The notes beneath the pieces were generated by a model. The model saw nothing but the letters and a program-made list of their open reading frames with translations. It ran no database searches and had not been told where the DNA came from. The position numbers and the translations under genes were made by a program. DNA of 64,000 bases. Source: Anarhynchus alexandrinus. Taxonomy: Eukaryota; Chordata; Aves; Charadriiformes; Charadriidae. The first letter of the stretch is position 1, and each line of letters begins with the position of its first letter. The stretch spans positions 3,321,129 through 3,385,128 of the forward strand of contig VUYV01000004.1 in assembly GCA_008711295.1 (NCBI GenBank), written 5' to 3'. This document shows, in pieces, positions 36,884 to 49,179 of this stretch.

Positions 36884-39223
36884 TTTACCCTCACTCTTAC
36901 AAAACTATTCTTTCATCAAGAGTCAAATCCAGCCCTTTTTGCAAATTTAGATGTTTTGATAAGCAACAATAAAAAGCTAGTACCCATATGCTATTTTTCA
37001 TGAAAGAATCATGTAGTCAAGAACCTATGACCTCGGTCACGCTCAGTGACACATTTCTTGCAGGAATGGTGTAACCTTATTATTTCCTCATCTATTTTCT
37101 CAGTGCATGGGCCAGCCTCTCAACTGGTGCTAATCAGTTCTGCTCCCAGAAACTACTATATAGCTTAATGTCCCTTCCTTTTACTTTACACAACACATTA
37201 GGTGCTTGAACTAGGATTTCAGACATCCTGCAGAAAAGGATTTTAGGACTGTATTTGAGGACAATAGCCAAAATTACACCTTTCAACAAGCATAACCCTG
37301 GAATGCACTACCACAATGAATATTTGTGCATATGTTGGGGTGCACTTCTTGGGGGTAACTGAAATCCCCAAGTCTTATGATTTTATTACAGCTGAATTCA
37401 GCAGAACTGATTCAGTCATGTCTCATACACAGAGACATGATGACAACTTGAGCATTTTGCTGTTGAGCTAGAGGGGTTTATTCACATAGCACTATTTTAA
37501 GATAGCTCATCCATTATACAAGGAAAAAATAAATATTTTATTCATATTAAGTAATTTTTAGAGGCCGGTTGACATTCTAGTATCACAGGATCTGTTAAGG
37601 TAACTAGATGTACTCCTACTGCCAAATAAAATCTGAGCATGCTTTCTCAAGCACTTTCTTAAATCAGAGAACTGGTGCCTTTATTGTCAATCACTCTACT
37701 TACACTCATTTACAAAAAAAATCCAACACAGATGCTAGCACACACAGTGAATCTCTGCTAAACTCTATCAGCTAACCCTGCTTTTCTCTCCTAATATTGA
37801 AACCTGCACTGTAGTAAACATATGGCTTCACATTATTTGCCTTGGGGATCCTATAAGTCCGTGGCTTCAGACACTTATTGTGCAAACTAAAAGCGAAAGG
37901 CTTTAGCAGTTTGAGTGTGCTGAATTTTTAAGGAAGCCAATGAGGCAACTATTCTATTTGGAAAAGAAATACGCTAATCCTTTGCTTTAAAGAGTTCTAG
38001 CTTAGTCTGGAGAGTTGGTAGCCAGTTAGGAAAAAAAATATAACAAAAAGAACATTTTTCCTTCTGTTATTTTCCCAATTAATTCAACACATGCATTGGA
38101 TAAACACTTTCTTGACATCTTTTATCAGTTAATTTCAAGGATTTTTCGTCTATTAAAATTATAAAGGTAAAAGAAGTTGGTTAATAAATCTACCTTCTCC
38201 AAGGTAGATCATTCGTGACAGATATTTGTCCAACCTCTTCATGTGGTCCTCTAATGATGGACACAATGTATAGTCTCATATAGCCTCCCAGGACAATTCC
38301 AGGGCATTATCACTACTACCATGTTCACCACCAGAAAAAGACATTTAAGTCTCTTTGCTGCAATTTGCTTTCATTTTATCTTTTTCTGTTCATCCTAGGC
38401 ATGAAGAGATTATCTCCTTTGTCTCTGCAACAGCAAAAAAGCATGACCTAGTATGTTCACCTGTTTGTAAGGACAGGTCTTGATTCCAGACGGTGTCATT
38501 GAACATTTTTACCTTATTTTTCATTGTTTTCATAAGTAACTTCTAAACATATTTTGAATATTTCATCTATTTTCTCTCTTATCCACTGCCTTGCCAAGAC
38601 TTGCCTAATCTTTTGAGCATGACACTCACACGCTTAGTTCCTGCCCCCTACTGCTTCACAATTAAGTCTCATGTTTATGCACTGCAACAGTTTGCTGACC
38701 TCTCCTTTACAATACCAGGTGCCAGAAAACTCTGTAGTTCTAATTTTGATATGGTTCCTATTGCAATTACAGGTACTCAAAATGTTATATTAACAAATAG
38801 CAATATTAAACCCTAAGACAAGCAGAAAATGAGAGTTTTCCTAATTAAAGATTATAGTAATAGAATCCTCTGTCAACTTCTACTCATTAGGCAACAACCT
38901 AGAAAAACCTGAAAAAAAGGGAACCTTATTTGTAATTGAATGGAACATGTCCTTCAAAAAGGCAATGACAAGTTCAGCGAACTGTTAATTGAAATGAAAT
39001 CTTTATGGGGAAAAAAGATAAGGGAAGAAGAATGTGATGATTAAGATAGCTTGAAAAAAGATGTGTTCCTTCACTAAAAGTTCAGCTGCCAGCAATCTGA
39101 GGGCTGCATATTAACTGCCTTGGTTAGATCATGGGTAAAAAAGGTTAAGTGATCTTCCAAAGCATGCTTTTATTTGTGGCAAAATAATAGACTGAATTCC
39201 AAGTATTTAACTTCTTTCATAGT

Positions 39224-39256
39224 AATAATAAACCACTTTTTGAGTGGTTTATTATT
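39224..39256. repeat. Perfect 14-bp hairpin
   Basis: AATAATAAACCACT at 39224-39237 pairs exactly with AGTGGTTTATTATT at 39243-39256 across a 5-base loop (TTTTG). A diverged (ATT)n-rich stretch follows to about 39283. The stem is too short for a typical microRNA precursor. Confidence 0.85.
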
Positions 39257-41940
39257 TGATTATTATTTGATTATTATTATATTGAGTTAATATAAAATTA
39301 GCTAGAAATAATTTGGATTCTAGAATCCTAGGTATATATTTCATATTTCTCCTGATGTGAAAGACAACTTTGAGCGAAGTAATAAATGGAGAGGGGTTGT
39401 GGGGTTTTTTTGCAGTGCTTTTGCACCCTGGTTTCTGTTAATACAGTTGCAATAATGAAATTCATGTGTTAAATACAATTATTATTCTCTCTCAGACTGA
39501 GACAGCTGGAAATTGTTTCATTTATGCTACACATCAAGAGAAATGCAAATATCCTAGAAAATAATTACATGTCATCTGTGAGATACAATGACAATTGTAT
39601 TGTTGGTAATGGTTATCTGTCATTTTGTAATGACATGATTGCTTTTTTTTTTTGGAGAAACATCCACAGGAAGAAGCAGTGAACATGTAACTAAAGCTGT
39701 AAGAGATGTATATGATGTAAAAAATAAAGAAAATGTTATCAAAATAGCATTTCAAAGTATTTCCTATTTCTTCTTCCTCTTTACAGTTCTTCTGTTTGTT
39801 TATTTTTATTTTTCCCTTGCTTAAAAGGGAAAAATGAATTTGTGGACTTAATGGAGAGTTAGGACCAAAGTTTTGCCCCAGGTTTCAAATGAGCATTTAG
39901 GAAACCCTACGTGTCCTACAAGACCGTGCATAAAATTTAGGACTAAGACTGACTTCATCCTTTCATGTGCATCCTGGCTAATAGAAATGTATTAAATAAA
40001 TATTTGCCAGCAACAGAACCAATGCGGGAATGTATTAAGTACGTTTAGATTAAAGGAATGAATAATGCCATCGGACAGGATTACCCCTTACTTCAATCTA
40101 AGCACATTCTTAGCAGCTTTGCATAACTTCACAGTTGATGAAATATATCCTATATGGCCTCTATATTTGTACTGGCTTTTGAAATCTCTAACAAGCATTT
40201 CTGAGGACTGGACAAATGAGTGGGTACTGTGGGAGTACTAGCATCTTATATCATGAAGGTGGATTTTTCTAAACCAGGATTTGGATATCCAAAGTACATT
40301 TTCTGCCTTTTGCCAGTATATCTGGATTGAACATCTTCCTTGCACTCAGTTTTGAATCTGCCTCTTTGCTCAGAAAATGGTGCTTCTTAGTCACCACTAA
40401 ACCAAATCAGAAAAGACAACCATTTTACTCAATACAGATTCAAATGCTTTCCACTGCCTTTAAATATAATCCCTCATCATGCTGGCTAACTCTGACATCA
40501 GTTTCATTAGATGACCTGACATTTTCTTTGCTTCAGTTCATATCTATTTTCTCACTGAACACTTACTACCAACCATTTAAAAGGAGAATATATTGTGAAA
40601 CACCACCAGAAATTTGTTGGCTAATTACTAATATCTTTTTTAGAACTCAGGTCCCAGTTCATTTCAGTTTTTCATTATTTAAAAATATTTTAATAAATCC
40701 AGATAACTGATGGCAATCCAAGCAAGTGGTTTGTCACCTGTATATATACTTTGGAGAAAGATATATAGCAAGAATTTTATCTGTGACTGACATTGTTAAA
40801 AATAGTATTTTTGAATACGTAACATGCCAAAAATGTCAGATACTGTAGTTACTCCCTCTTCTAAGTGCAGATTTAATACCACAATCCAAACATCATGGTT
40901 TATTTTATCTATACTAAATTCTAGCAGCTTATGCACGTATTAGTTACACACGTCTTTATAACTCACAGTTTACAAGAAGATTCATATCTTTCCAACCTTC
41001 TGCTATTCTGATTTCTATATCATGGCAGGTGACAGGCATCTCTGGAAATCTGGAGTAAGCTAAGAGAGAATTACATGTAAAAATCAGTATCCTTCAGTTG
41101 GAAATGGAAGAGTCTGCTCCTAAAATCCAAGTGTTAGCATTGCATCAAGGTAATAGACCTGTGTAGGATGTGGAGAATCAGAAAATAATGAGTAGGGTGC
41201 CAGACTGTGTGGCACATCACATGCACAAAATAGCTGCAGTCTGAAGAACTGTACAGGCAAAAATTATGGCCCTAGTGATGAAGACTTTTTCCTTAACAAG
41301 TGAGCAATAGGTCTCTCTCTCTTTTTAATTTGTCTTTGCTGAAAGTATGCAAAATTTAGGTGGTGTTTTCACCTCTTTTTTTTTAATGTTTGGAGAAATC
41401 AATCAAGCTCTAAGGAGTTTATAGCTGCATTATAAGTAGGACTATCACATTTGTAAATCAGCATAGCTTCATTAATTGTATGAAACAATTCAAGCTAGTA
41501 CAGCAGAAAAGCTTTGCAAACTTAGAATTAATATCTGAAAAAAACTTTCCCTAGAAAAAGGTCTTTTCCAAGTCAATTTTTCTAGCTATCTTTCTGTATG
41601 ATCTTCCACCAGCTTCACATGCTTAAGATAGTCAATAAAATTAAAGGCACTGGCAGGTCAACAGGGACTAGCAGATTTTTATTTAAGAGGTAGTGAAGTC
41701 ATCTGCTACTGGAACAAAAATTTTGTAAATCCAACTCGACATTATTTCCCTGTTGGTCTTTCTAAAGAAGAAAGGGGAGATGATTTGAGAATAACTTTAC
41801 TACTTGAATTGAGCTTTCTAAATCATCTTTTGAAAGCAGAAGAAATGACTGATTTGTTCGTGATAAAGTCTACCTTCTGGGTGACTCTACTTCATGTGGA
41901 CTTGGGGTACTATTTCCCACCTACTAACTCACATAAACTG

Positions 41941-41990
41941 TTGTGGGCTTTTTGGGTTTTGGTTGTTGTTGTTTTGGGTTTTTTTAATTC
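41941..41990. repeat. G/T-rich low-complexity tract
   Basis: TTGGG and GTT units dominate about 50 bases, with almost no A or C. This is strand-asymmetric sequence without tandem register. Confidence 0.7.
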
Positions 41991-42927
41991 CAGCAATAGG
42001 AAGATGGACCACTGAACTTCTGAAAATTTATGTTCTTTTAAGACATAACACAAGTGCAATCTAAATAATCATTAATTGGGCTAAAAAGTGAAAAGGAAAT
42101 TTTAAGTGATTTTCCCAGTAGAAGAAAATATTAGCTGTTAATTGTTCTGGTTCAAACTATAATAGGGAGAAATACTTCCTAACCTATACTGTTACGCAGA
42201 GCAGGTACACAAAATTGGTTCTGTTACTCTGTCCTGACGGTTACGCAAAGAAAGAGCAATAGGTATTCTTTGCCTCAATGTAACACAGCAAGCTCTATAA
42301 CTACATTGTACAGGACATACAGTTAATTTGATTCTAATGAAACTCCTTTGATTCTCCTGGAGTGACTGCTAATTTTGGTAGGTATAGCTAAAGAGCTTAC
42401 TTATTTTTGTGACTGAAAGCAGGACTTACAATGCAGCCTCTCAGAAAATACGCTTACTGAGAGAATGTCATTTCTCTATCTTAAATCGGGGGGGACAGGG
42501 ATGGTGTGTGGTGTGGAGAATGTTTGCAAGTGGAGCACAATTTCATCATAATTCTTGTGATAGCCATGAAATTATCGGGTCACAGCTGTATGGTACTGCA
42601 GGTATGCAAACATCTTGAAGTGCATGTGGTAGCTTGAATGGCAATTTGTGTGGCATTCACTGTTGAACACTTGAGGACTGGGAGGCTTGGGATTTGGGGC
42701 AAAGGGGAACAATAGGTTAGTCTTGTGATTTCTATGCCCTGTGGTCTGATTGAAGGAAACAGAAGCCAAGGGTGCATTTCCAACCTAGCTACTGATGTGG
42801 CTATCTACACTTACCCATTTCTTACTAATTCATTGTCTCTGCTATCAAGAGCACACCCAATTTTGTTCAGATAAAACTGTCATTAATTTCATAGAAGGCT
42901 CAAGACGGCAAGATTTGGTTAAATGAG

Positions 42928-43248
42928 TGTCCTGGTTCCGGCAGGGATGGGGTTAATTTCCCCAAGGAGCCGGCAGGGGAGGCAGGTATTCCATACCATG
43001 TGACCCATGCCCAGGCTATAAGAGGAGCTAGCCGGCGAAGGCGGGCAGTCTCCACTCGGGCTGTGACTGTGGCTTTATGTCTCTTTATCGGTGTTACTGT
43101 TTTTTCTCTTCCCGTTTGCTGTTCTGTTAAACTGCACCATCGCAACCCACGAGTTTTGTCTTTTTCTGCCGATTTCTCCCACGGCTGTGGGAGTTGAGCA
43201 AAGCAGCTGCGTGGTTCTTTGTTGCTGGCTGAGGCCAAACCACAACAA
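42928..43248 (+). mobile_element. Solo LTR of an avian ERV-L-like endogenous retrovirus
   Basis: The element is 321 bases long, starts with TG and ends with CA, and is flanked by an exact 5-bp target duplication ATGAG (42923-42927 and 43249-43253). Internal order matches avian ERV-L-type LTRs: CCTGGTTCCGGC near the 5' end, TTCCATACCATGTGACCCATG, a TATA-like CTATAAGAGG near 43017, TTAAACTG, AACCCACGAGTTTT, then GGCTGAGGCCAAACCACAACA. A 5-bp duplication fits ERV-L integration. No internal viral genes are present: recombination between two LTRs has left one copy with no coding capacity. It may keep promoter or poly(A) activity. Confidence 0.85.
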
Positions 43249-43259
43249 TGAGAAGCAAT

Positions 43260-44540
43260 GAGAAGCCACTAGAGCTATCACCTTTCACAAGCAATGTCTG
43301 CTGGCAATTTATTTAGATTACAGAGTATTGGCACCAGGTATGAAGATTCTTCAGCTTGCTTCCACAAGGAGTGAGCTAGCTTGGACTTAGGTATGTCTGC
43401 TATGTCTGGAAGCAACACAGGCATGTTAGCACAGCACTAGGAAATAATGCAGGAAGCTCTAGTTTTTGCATAAAGGACTGCATAACAGTCAAACTACAGC
43501 TCAAACACTTCCAATGCAGTTCATTCTGACTAGACTTGAGGATGTGCTTCCCTAAATCATACAAATAAACTAAGGCTAAAACCAGTGAGGAAGAAAGCGC
43601 TATTTAGGCTACAGCATCCATCAAGTTTTTGTGATACAGCTTTTTTTCATAATCATCTTCTTAGTTAACTGCATTTATACATTTGTTTCACTTGTATTAT
43701 TTTAAATGAGAACACAGCATATGGAAGAACTGGGAACATTTCTACTCCATTCAACTATAAAAGTGAATCATAATTCACATTTTGATTAGGTCTGTTCTGC
43801 CCAGTTGCTTGGCCTGTTGTTGCTTCTCATCTCAATCAAACCCAAAGAAGGTATGATGGAATTTTGCCAGAAACACAAGGCACACAGTGGAATCTGTTTA
43901 GGGAAGTCTAAAGTGAGGTCAAATAGAAGCAGTGCACAGTTAATTAAGAAGTACTCCTGAATGCTGGGGAAAAACCACTGCTGCAGGCCTTGGCCAGTTC
44001 CCTGCAGCAATCAGAATGAGAAAGGGGTATCACAACCACTTGTTCACTTGCTGTTGCTTCATGCCAACTGAAGACTTCAAGGAATGATCTTGGTGAGGAA
44101 TAAATACATCCTGGTTTTGCAAAGTTTATTTAGCTCAGTTAAATTATTTTGCCTTTGAAACGTAAAAGAGTTCTTAGCCACAAAATTACTAGGTAACTTC
44201 TCTCAACTTCAACTGAGTATATTAAATGATAAAAAACAGTAAAGCCATGTTTTATAAAGAATGAAAATGACTGAATAGAAAGAACTTGAATCCTAACCAC
44301 ACAGAGTATCCCAATTCACCAAGACCAACTCCATCTTCTCACAAAAAAAAGTACTTGAAATACAGTTTTCAGGGAAATCAAAAGTATTAATAGCAGCCAT
44401 CATGAGCCACTAATCTAAATCAAAACACTACGCTGCTGTCAAGCTGATAATGGTAGGAAGTCTTAAGGGATATTTCAGTGATTTTTTTTTTTTGTCAGGC
44501 AAATGCTTCAGGTAACAAACCAGCAACAACAGTTAAGTAT
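43260..44540. other. Noncoding stretch after the LTR
   Basis: Nothing gene-like was seen. A short duplication (ATGAGAAGC twice) begins at 43249, immediately after the LTR end, and overlaps the right copy of the target duplication. The rest is AT-rich. Confidence 0.4.
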
Positions 44541-44554
44541 TGAATACTTTTCAT

Positions 44555-44560
44555 TTTATT
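44555..44560 (-). terminator. Minus-strand poly(A) signal AATAAA
   Basis: TTTATT on the plus strand, 224 bases beyond the stop of the open frame at 44784. It would define a short 3' UTR for that candidate terminal exon. Confidence 0.3.
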
Positions 44561-44783
44561 TAACATGGAAAAGGCACCTCAGCTAAAAAGCTGCAGAAAG
44601 TAGATGACACCCCCTTCATGACTGCAAAGTAACAAGTCCTGGGAAGGACCCTTTACTGCATGGTAAAAGGGCACACTGATGCTAACTTAACTGTAACCAG
44701 AATAAATTCCATATAATTTTGCATCTGCATCTCTTGGAAGATTTACAGCATAATCTATGTCAACAATGTGAATTTAAAAAAAA

Positions 44784-45041
44784 TTAAGCTTGAATTCCAC
44801 AGCCTTTAACTTGAATGCTTTCAAACATATATCCCTGGATGTATGCTGAGAATAACAATCTCAGTTCAATTCCACGTGGATATAGAAGTGAACCAGGCTG
44901 AAGCAGTAGATTTGTGTAAGCAGTATATGGACAATTAGTCCTTCCCTCTTTTAATGCTATTTTCACTTCTTTAAAATATAGATAATGGGCATCATCACAA
45001 ATACCTTCATTACTTAGGTCCAATATGTAGTATTTTTTCCC
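44784..45041 (-). CDS. Candidate minus-strand terminal exon, product unknown
   Basis: After an acceptor (GGTTCTTCAG) at 45042 the minus strand is open for 85 codons to a TAA at 44786-44784. It begins GKKYYILDLSNEGICDDAHY and ends MFESIQVKGCGIQA. Charged and hydrophobic residues alternate, with three cysteines and no membrane segment. A minus-strand AATAAA follows 224 bases downstream. If real, it is the last exon of a gene arriving from the right, perhaps from the CpG island near 49.5 kb. Open runs of this length are not rare by chance in this window. I do not recognise the sequence, and no continuous upstream exon chain could be built. Confidence 0.25.
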   Translation of the reverse strand, partial: GKKYYILDLSNEGICDDAHYLYFKEVKIALKEGRTNCPYTAYTNLLLQPGSLLYPRGIELRLLFSAYIQGYMFESIQVKGCGIQA

Positions 45042-45196
45042 CTGAAGAACCTACACAGTTTATTAAGCCTAAAACATGCCAAACAATTTTTTATGGTTCA
45101 AAAGTGAAAAAACCACAGGCACGTAAGCAAGAATAATAATAAAAACCACACAAATACATTTGCTAGCTCATTAGAAGCAAAAAATGAATTTACCAT

Positions 45197-45275
45197 TTCA
45201 TTAAAATTATCAATTCATAAAATTATCAAATTCATAAAATTATCAATTTCATTCAAAAATTTTAATTCATAAATT
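45197..45275. repeat. 17-bp AT-rich minisatellite
   Basis: Three head-to-tail units of exactly 17 bases (45197-45213, 45214-45230, 45231-45247) follow the pattern TTCATAAAATTATCAA plus one variable base. One or two degenerate units continue to about 45275. Confidence 0.85.
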
Positions 45276-46252
45276 CTGTCCTTTAATAAAGCTTATCATT
45301 TTAACTATCTTTTTAAAGGAAGAGAATGGAAAAGCAGTGTTCCCCTATGAAATTAATATTCACAGGAAAAAGTAATATATTAGGCTTCAAATTTCATTTC
45401 ATCTCTGTCCTCTGGGACAAAAGCAATTGTGAAAATATTTACTCATATGAATATCCCTGCTAAATTTAATGCCTAAAATTAACCCAAATGTTTTCAACAT
45501 GAGAGTTTTCATTGGGACCTAAATGTATGTAAGTAAAACTAAGACACAGTGTGCTCATGCCTTAAGCACCAGCCCATTGCATGGAAATAGGCTTGAGCAT
45601 TAACTGGAAAATGAAAGGGATGAGGGAAGGTATGCAACAAATGTAATGTAATGATGAACCCCAGAGATTTTATAAAACCAATGAACTGAAATACTTTCAG
45701 ACAAATTGACTAAAATCTTAATTGCGTATTCAATTATGGATAACTAAGAGTGTGTAACAAACACTTAGGAGTTTCTGTGGATTTGAAGCTATTACCTTTA
45801 ATTATGTCTCAGAAGTCTTCTCCAGTACAGTGACTTTCTGGAGGAAAAGAAAATATTTCCAACCTATCCCCCAAAACAAAAGCAGGCTCTGGATACTGTG
45901 GAGGATTTGTTCCTTTTCAAATGTGTGTGCTTGGCATTTTTTTCCAAGAAAAATCATCAGCAAAAGAGTTCATTTTATTAGTTAAATAATTCAGCTTAAC
46001 GATGTGAAAAAAAGTCTGCTACTCTTTTAGAAGTTAAATTCTCATCTTTTTCTCTGTGATGCAAGGTCTACCTCAGTCAGCAATTACACTGCTAAAAAAT
46101 ACCTTGCTGAGAGAAAACAAATTTTCCATACATTTTTTTAAATGAGATCAGATGAATCTCGTTCCTTCTGTCAGAAGAATATATCATGGATTTCTAGGGA
46201 TCAGCATAACTGTGGCTGAGCAGAGAAGGTAATCAGTCTTTTAGAAAATGAG

Positions 46253-46522
46253 GGTAGTGATAGGATAAGGGGTAACAGTTTTAAACTGAAAGAGGGTAGA
46301 TTTAGATTAGGTATTAGGAAGAAATTCTTTACTCTGAGGGTGGTGAGGCACTGGCCCAGGTTGCCCAGAGAAGCTGTGGCTGCCCCATCCCTGGAGGTGT
46401 TCAAGGCCAGGCTGGATGGGGCTTTGAGCAACCTGGGCTGGTGGGAGGTGTCCCTGCCCATGGCAGGGGGCTTGGAACTAGATGACCCTTAAAGTCCCTT
46501 CCAACCCAAACCATTCTATGAT
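46253..46522 (+). mobile_element. CR1 LINE, 5'-truncated 3' end
   Basis: About 270 bases match the avian CR1 3' region in order: TAGTGATAGGATAAGGGGTA, GAAGAAATTCTTTACTCTGA, GGTTGCCCAGAGAAG, GGCCAGGCTGGATGGGG, CCCTTCCAACCCAAACCATT, and the terminal CTATGAT. CR1 has no poly(A) tail and ends in short octamer-like repeats; about one unit remains here. Only the end of the reverse-transcriptase ORF and the 3' UTR are present, so the copy is dead. Confidence 0.95.
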
Positions 46523-46529
46523 AAGTGTC

Positions 46530-48400
46530 ATAGGTTCTCTTCCCAGTCAAGGCTCTTTCACCTTCATTTAAATTTTAGTGCACTGGGAGGTAGAAATCAA
46601 TGTCAGCTACCTGTTTGATATTTGAAGTCAATAGTAACTTTTGCAAAACCACCAAATTAGAAAGGGGGAAGGCAGACAAAAAGTACACGGAGGAGTACAG
46701 AATATTTTATTAATAAGGGAACTAACAAAAGAACAGACCAAGAAGAAACAAGTGCTTATAGCCAGCTCACTCCCTTTCTTTTAATATTGGTGGGCTGCAA
46801 CTCTATCTTTGCAGTGTTTCATAGATAGACCCACATAGATGTAGTGACATTCTTTATCTCTATGTACAAAGTAGCAATTTTACAGCATTTGCTGTAGAAA
46901 ATGGGAAAGGAAAAAGGAAGAAAAGTCACTTTGCCTAATTAAATGGTTATGTTGTTTGATCCACTGTCATACTAGAAAGACATAGCATATACTGGGCAAG
47001 ACACTTGTGCTGTCACAACAAATATGGCAAAAATAGATTGTTAGTGTCAACTTTCAAGAGAAGTCAAGCTAATGAGAGGGAGCTGCAGCATCTTTTCACT
47101 GTATTATTATCAAATATCCAGTGCTTCTGCTGTACCAGAACTTTTTCATGCTGCTGCATATTTTTATCTTATTTTTTGTTCCCCTATAGAAAGAAAGAAG
47201 CACTGATGGCATAAATCATTTTTCATGTTTACACCGCATATTAATGGATGCGCAGAAAAAACAAAGATGCAATGATTTCCCCTCCTTCTTACTCCTTGTC
47301 AGAAACTACCTGATAAATACTGATTCCTTGTCAGATCATCCAGCTGTCCTCTTTGCTTATTGTTTCACATAAGCTGCATCAGATTATTCTCTTCTTTTCC
47401 TTCCTGCCCTATTATGTTTCTGTATCCTGGTGAGTGTCTGTGCCAATATTATTCTGTGTACAATATGAATTTTCTAAAGAATTAATGTTTTCTTTAACTT
47501 GTCAAGCTTTAGCTGAAATCCTGAATATTCACGTTCTGAAAATATATGAATACCTTCAAAATTGTAAATTTGTATGTGCTACCAAATTGCTTCAGGCTCC
47601 CATTCTTGTTTTAGGGATGAGAACTTCAGCTACACAATATATTTGTGTGATACACTATCTGGCTTTCAACAAAGACTGTTCAGTATTTTGGAAAACGGGA
47701 ACAAAAATATCACGTGAGAAATGAGAACTCAAACTATAAACAGTCAAGACTATTGCTGGTTTCATTCCCCTGGGGACAGACAAAACTTTTTTGTTTAAAT
47801 CACAGGTTCCAAGGAAAAGGAGAGAGAACCAGCTTTACTTGTCACAGATCAAACCCCAAAAGCTGCTTTGTGAACTAGAAAGGTACATAAGCCCTGCCAG
47901 TTCCACACCCTGCTCAGTTTGATCATCATGAAAATGACTGATAACCAAACACAGACAGGTGAACATGGTATGGTTAATTTCAGTTTTCTTTGTTAAGATG
48001 TAGGTTGAATAATTGAAGTTGAGCATTCATTAAGTTTGATCTCTTCCTTCAGTTCATACGGTGGAAGAGAAAAACCCTATTTTCATGTTTTACAGCTTCA
48101 GTTGTGAACCAGTTATCATGAGTTTGTCTTGTATTGCAAAAAGACAACCCACCAAATGATACTGTCACTTTAATACAGAATCCTGAATTACTGCACTGTG
48201 CCACAAGATTTACACTCCGTCTTGTCAACTAAATTTAATAGCGTCTTGACAGCTGTCCTAGACTACACAGTTATAGCACTATTTGTTATCTGTGATCTTT
48301 AAATGGCATAGCACCCAGATAACACAGGGCCTTAAGCATTCTGCTTATTACTAAAAAGAATATTTAAAACTTTGACAGCATTAACAAAGCCATGAATCTT
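46530..48400. other. Intron-like stretch, minus-strand splice signals but no frame
   Basis: Several minus-strand acceptors have long pyrimidine tracts (for example after positions 46890, 47070 and 47190) and there is a strong donor near 47291. The segments they would define carry stop codons in all or most frames. This suits introns, pseudo-exons or a noncoding RNA rather than coding exons. Confidence 0.35.
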
Positions 48401-48536
48401 GATTTCAGTTAGCACGGTTCAGCTGTTGGCCCACAGGCTGAACCGGGCCCATGGGACACTTCAACCTCAGGACATCTCTTCCCTGCCCCTGTCCTGACCA
48501 GTGGGTGGAAGCACAGTGCTGTGTGTGCGCGCTTAC

Positions 48537-48690
48537 CTTTCCGCTGGCTGTCACATCAGTACAATGCATCAGCACAGTTTGTTCGTCAGTTTGGTTCTGA
48601 TAAAGTTGGATCGTCTTTATAGACTTCCTCACAGTTTTACAACAAATGCAAGTGTGTATTGCATCACAGATAAGTCTAGCATTGTCTAGG
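48537..48690 (-). CDS. Possible minus-strand internal exon, product unknown
   Basis: A strong donor (GGAAAG|GTAAGC) at 48537/48536 closes a frame that reads RKSIKTIQLYQNQTDEQTVL and then MHCTDVTASGK, in phase 0. The frame is open upstream to at least 48690. No convincing acceptor was found: candidates are a TAG near 48683 and a GAG near 48630. The peptide is protein-like, with a possible N-glycosylation site (NQT). It lies about 0.5-1.2 kb from the second CpG island and points away from it. Could be an early exon of a divergent minus-strand gene or a chance frame. Confidence 0.25.
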
Positions 48691-49179
48691 CCTTTTTATA
48701 ATGGCAGAACAAGAAAAGGTCTATCCCAATATGAACAAAATTCTTACATGGTGTATCTGTATTATTTTATGGTCTGTTAAACTGTCTAAGCAAAATATAT
48801 ATCTAGCTTGTGGTACAGCTAGTCTTTAGCATGCAACTCCTACAGCAAATCCAAATAACTTTACAAAAAACAGAACTGGGCTAAATGTGATGTTCAGTAC
48901 GATGCTGAGCTCCAGCTGTGGGGGATACACCTCAAACAAAACCCATTGCTTGCTCAAACTCCAAGACAAGCACAACTTAACACAGGCAGAAGGAGTACAG
49001 CAGTCATTTTTCCCAGCATCATTAAGAACAGCCATCTTGCTTCTGGCAGACTGGCCTAGTTTTCCTTCTCCCCAAGGCCTGCTCACTGTTTTAATCTCTG
49101 TCCTCCTTACCACAGCCCCACAGGGCCACAGCACAGTTGCCAACCTCCATCAACCCCCAGCCCGGCTAGGAACTCACAG

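Larger units (their letters stand above)
30720..42920. other. Gene-poor, AT-rich stretch
   Basis: No credible exon set was found. It holds two perfect AT-rich inverted repeats (36843-36883 and 39224-39256), poly-A or poly-T runs near 34510 and 39643, and a G/T-rich tract at 41941-41990. The 127-codon plus frame at 40327-40710 and the 116-codon plus frame at 34436-34786 are compatible with chance in this composition. Confidence 0.55.

Noticed and set aside
39224..39256. Hairpin considered as a microRNA precursor
   Set aside because: Stem of 14 bp and loop of 5 bases are far too short for a Drosha substrate.
40327..40710. 127-codon plus frame
   Set aside because: Same reasons: no signals around it and no recognisable family.
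45798..45838. Minus-strand segment with excellent acceptor (TTTTCTTTTCCTCCAG) and strong donor (AAAG|GTAATA)
   Set aside because: All three frames contain a stop within about 42 bases, so it cannot be a coding exon; at most a noncoding or pseudo-exon.
46201..46461. 86-codon minus frame (MGRDTSHQPRLLKAPSSLAL...)
   Set aside because: It is the antisense of the CR1 copy; a near-identical antisense frame lies over the second CR1 (50765-50565), showing it is a repeat shadow.
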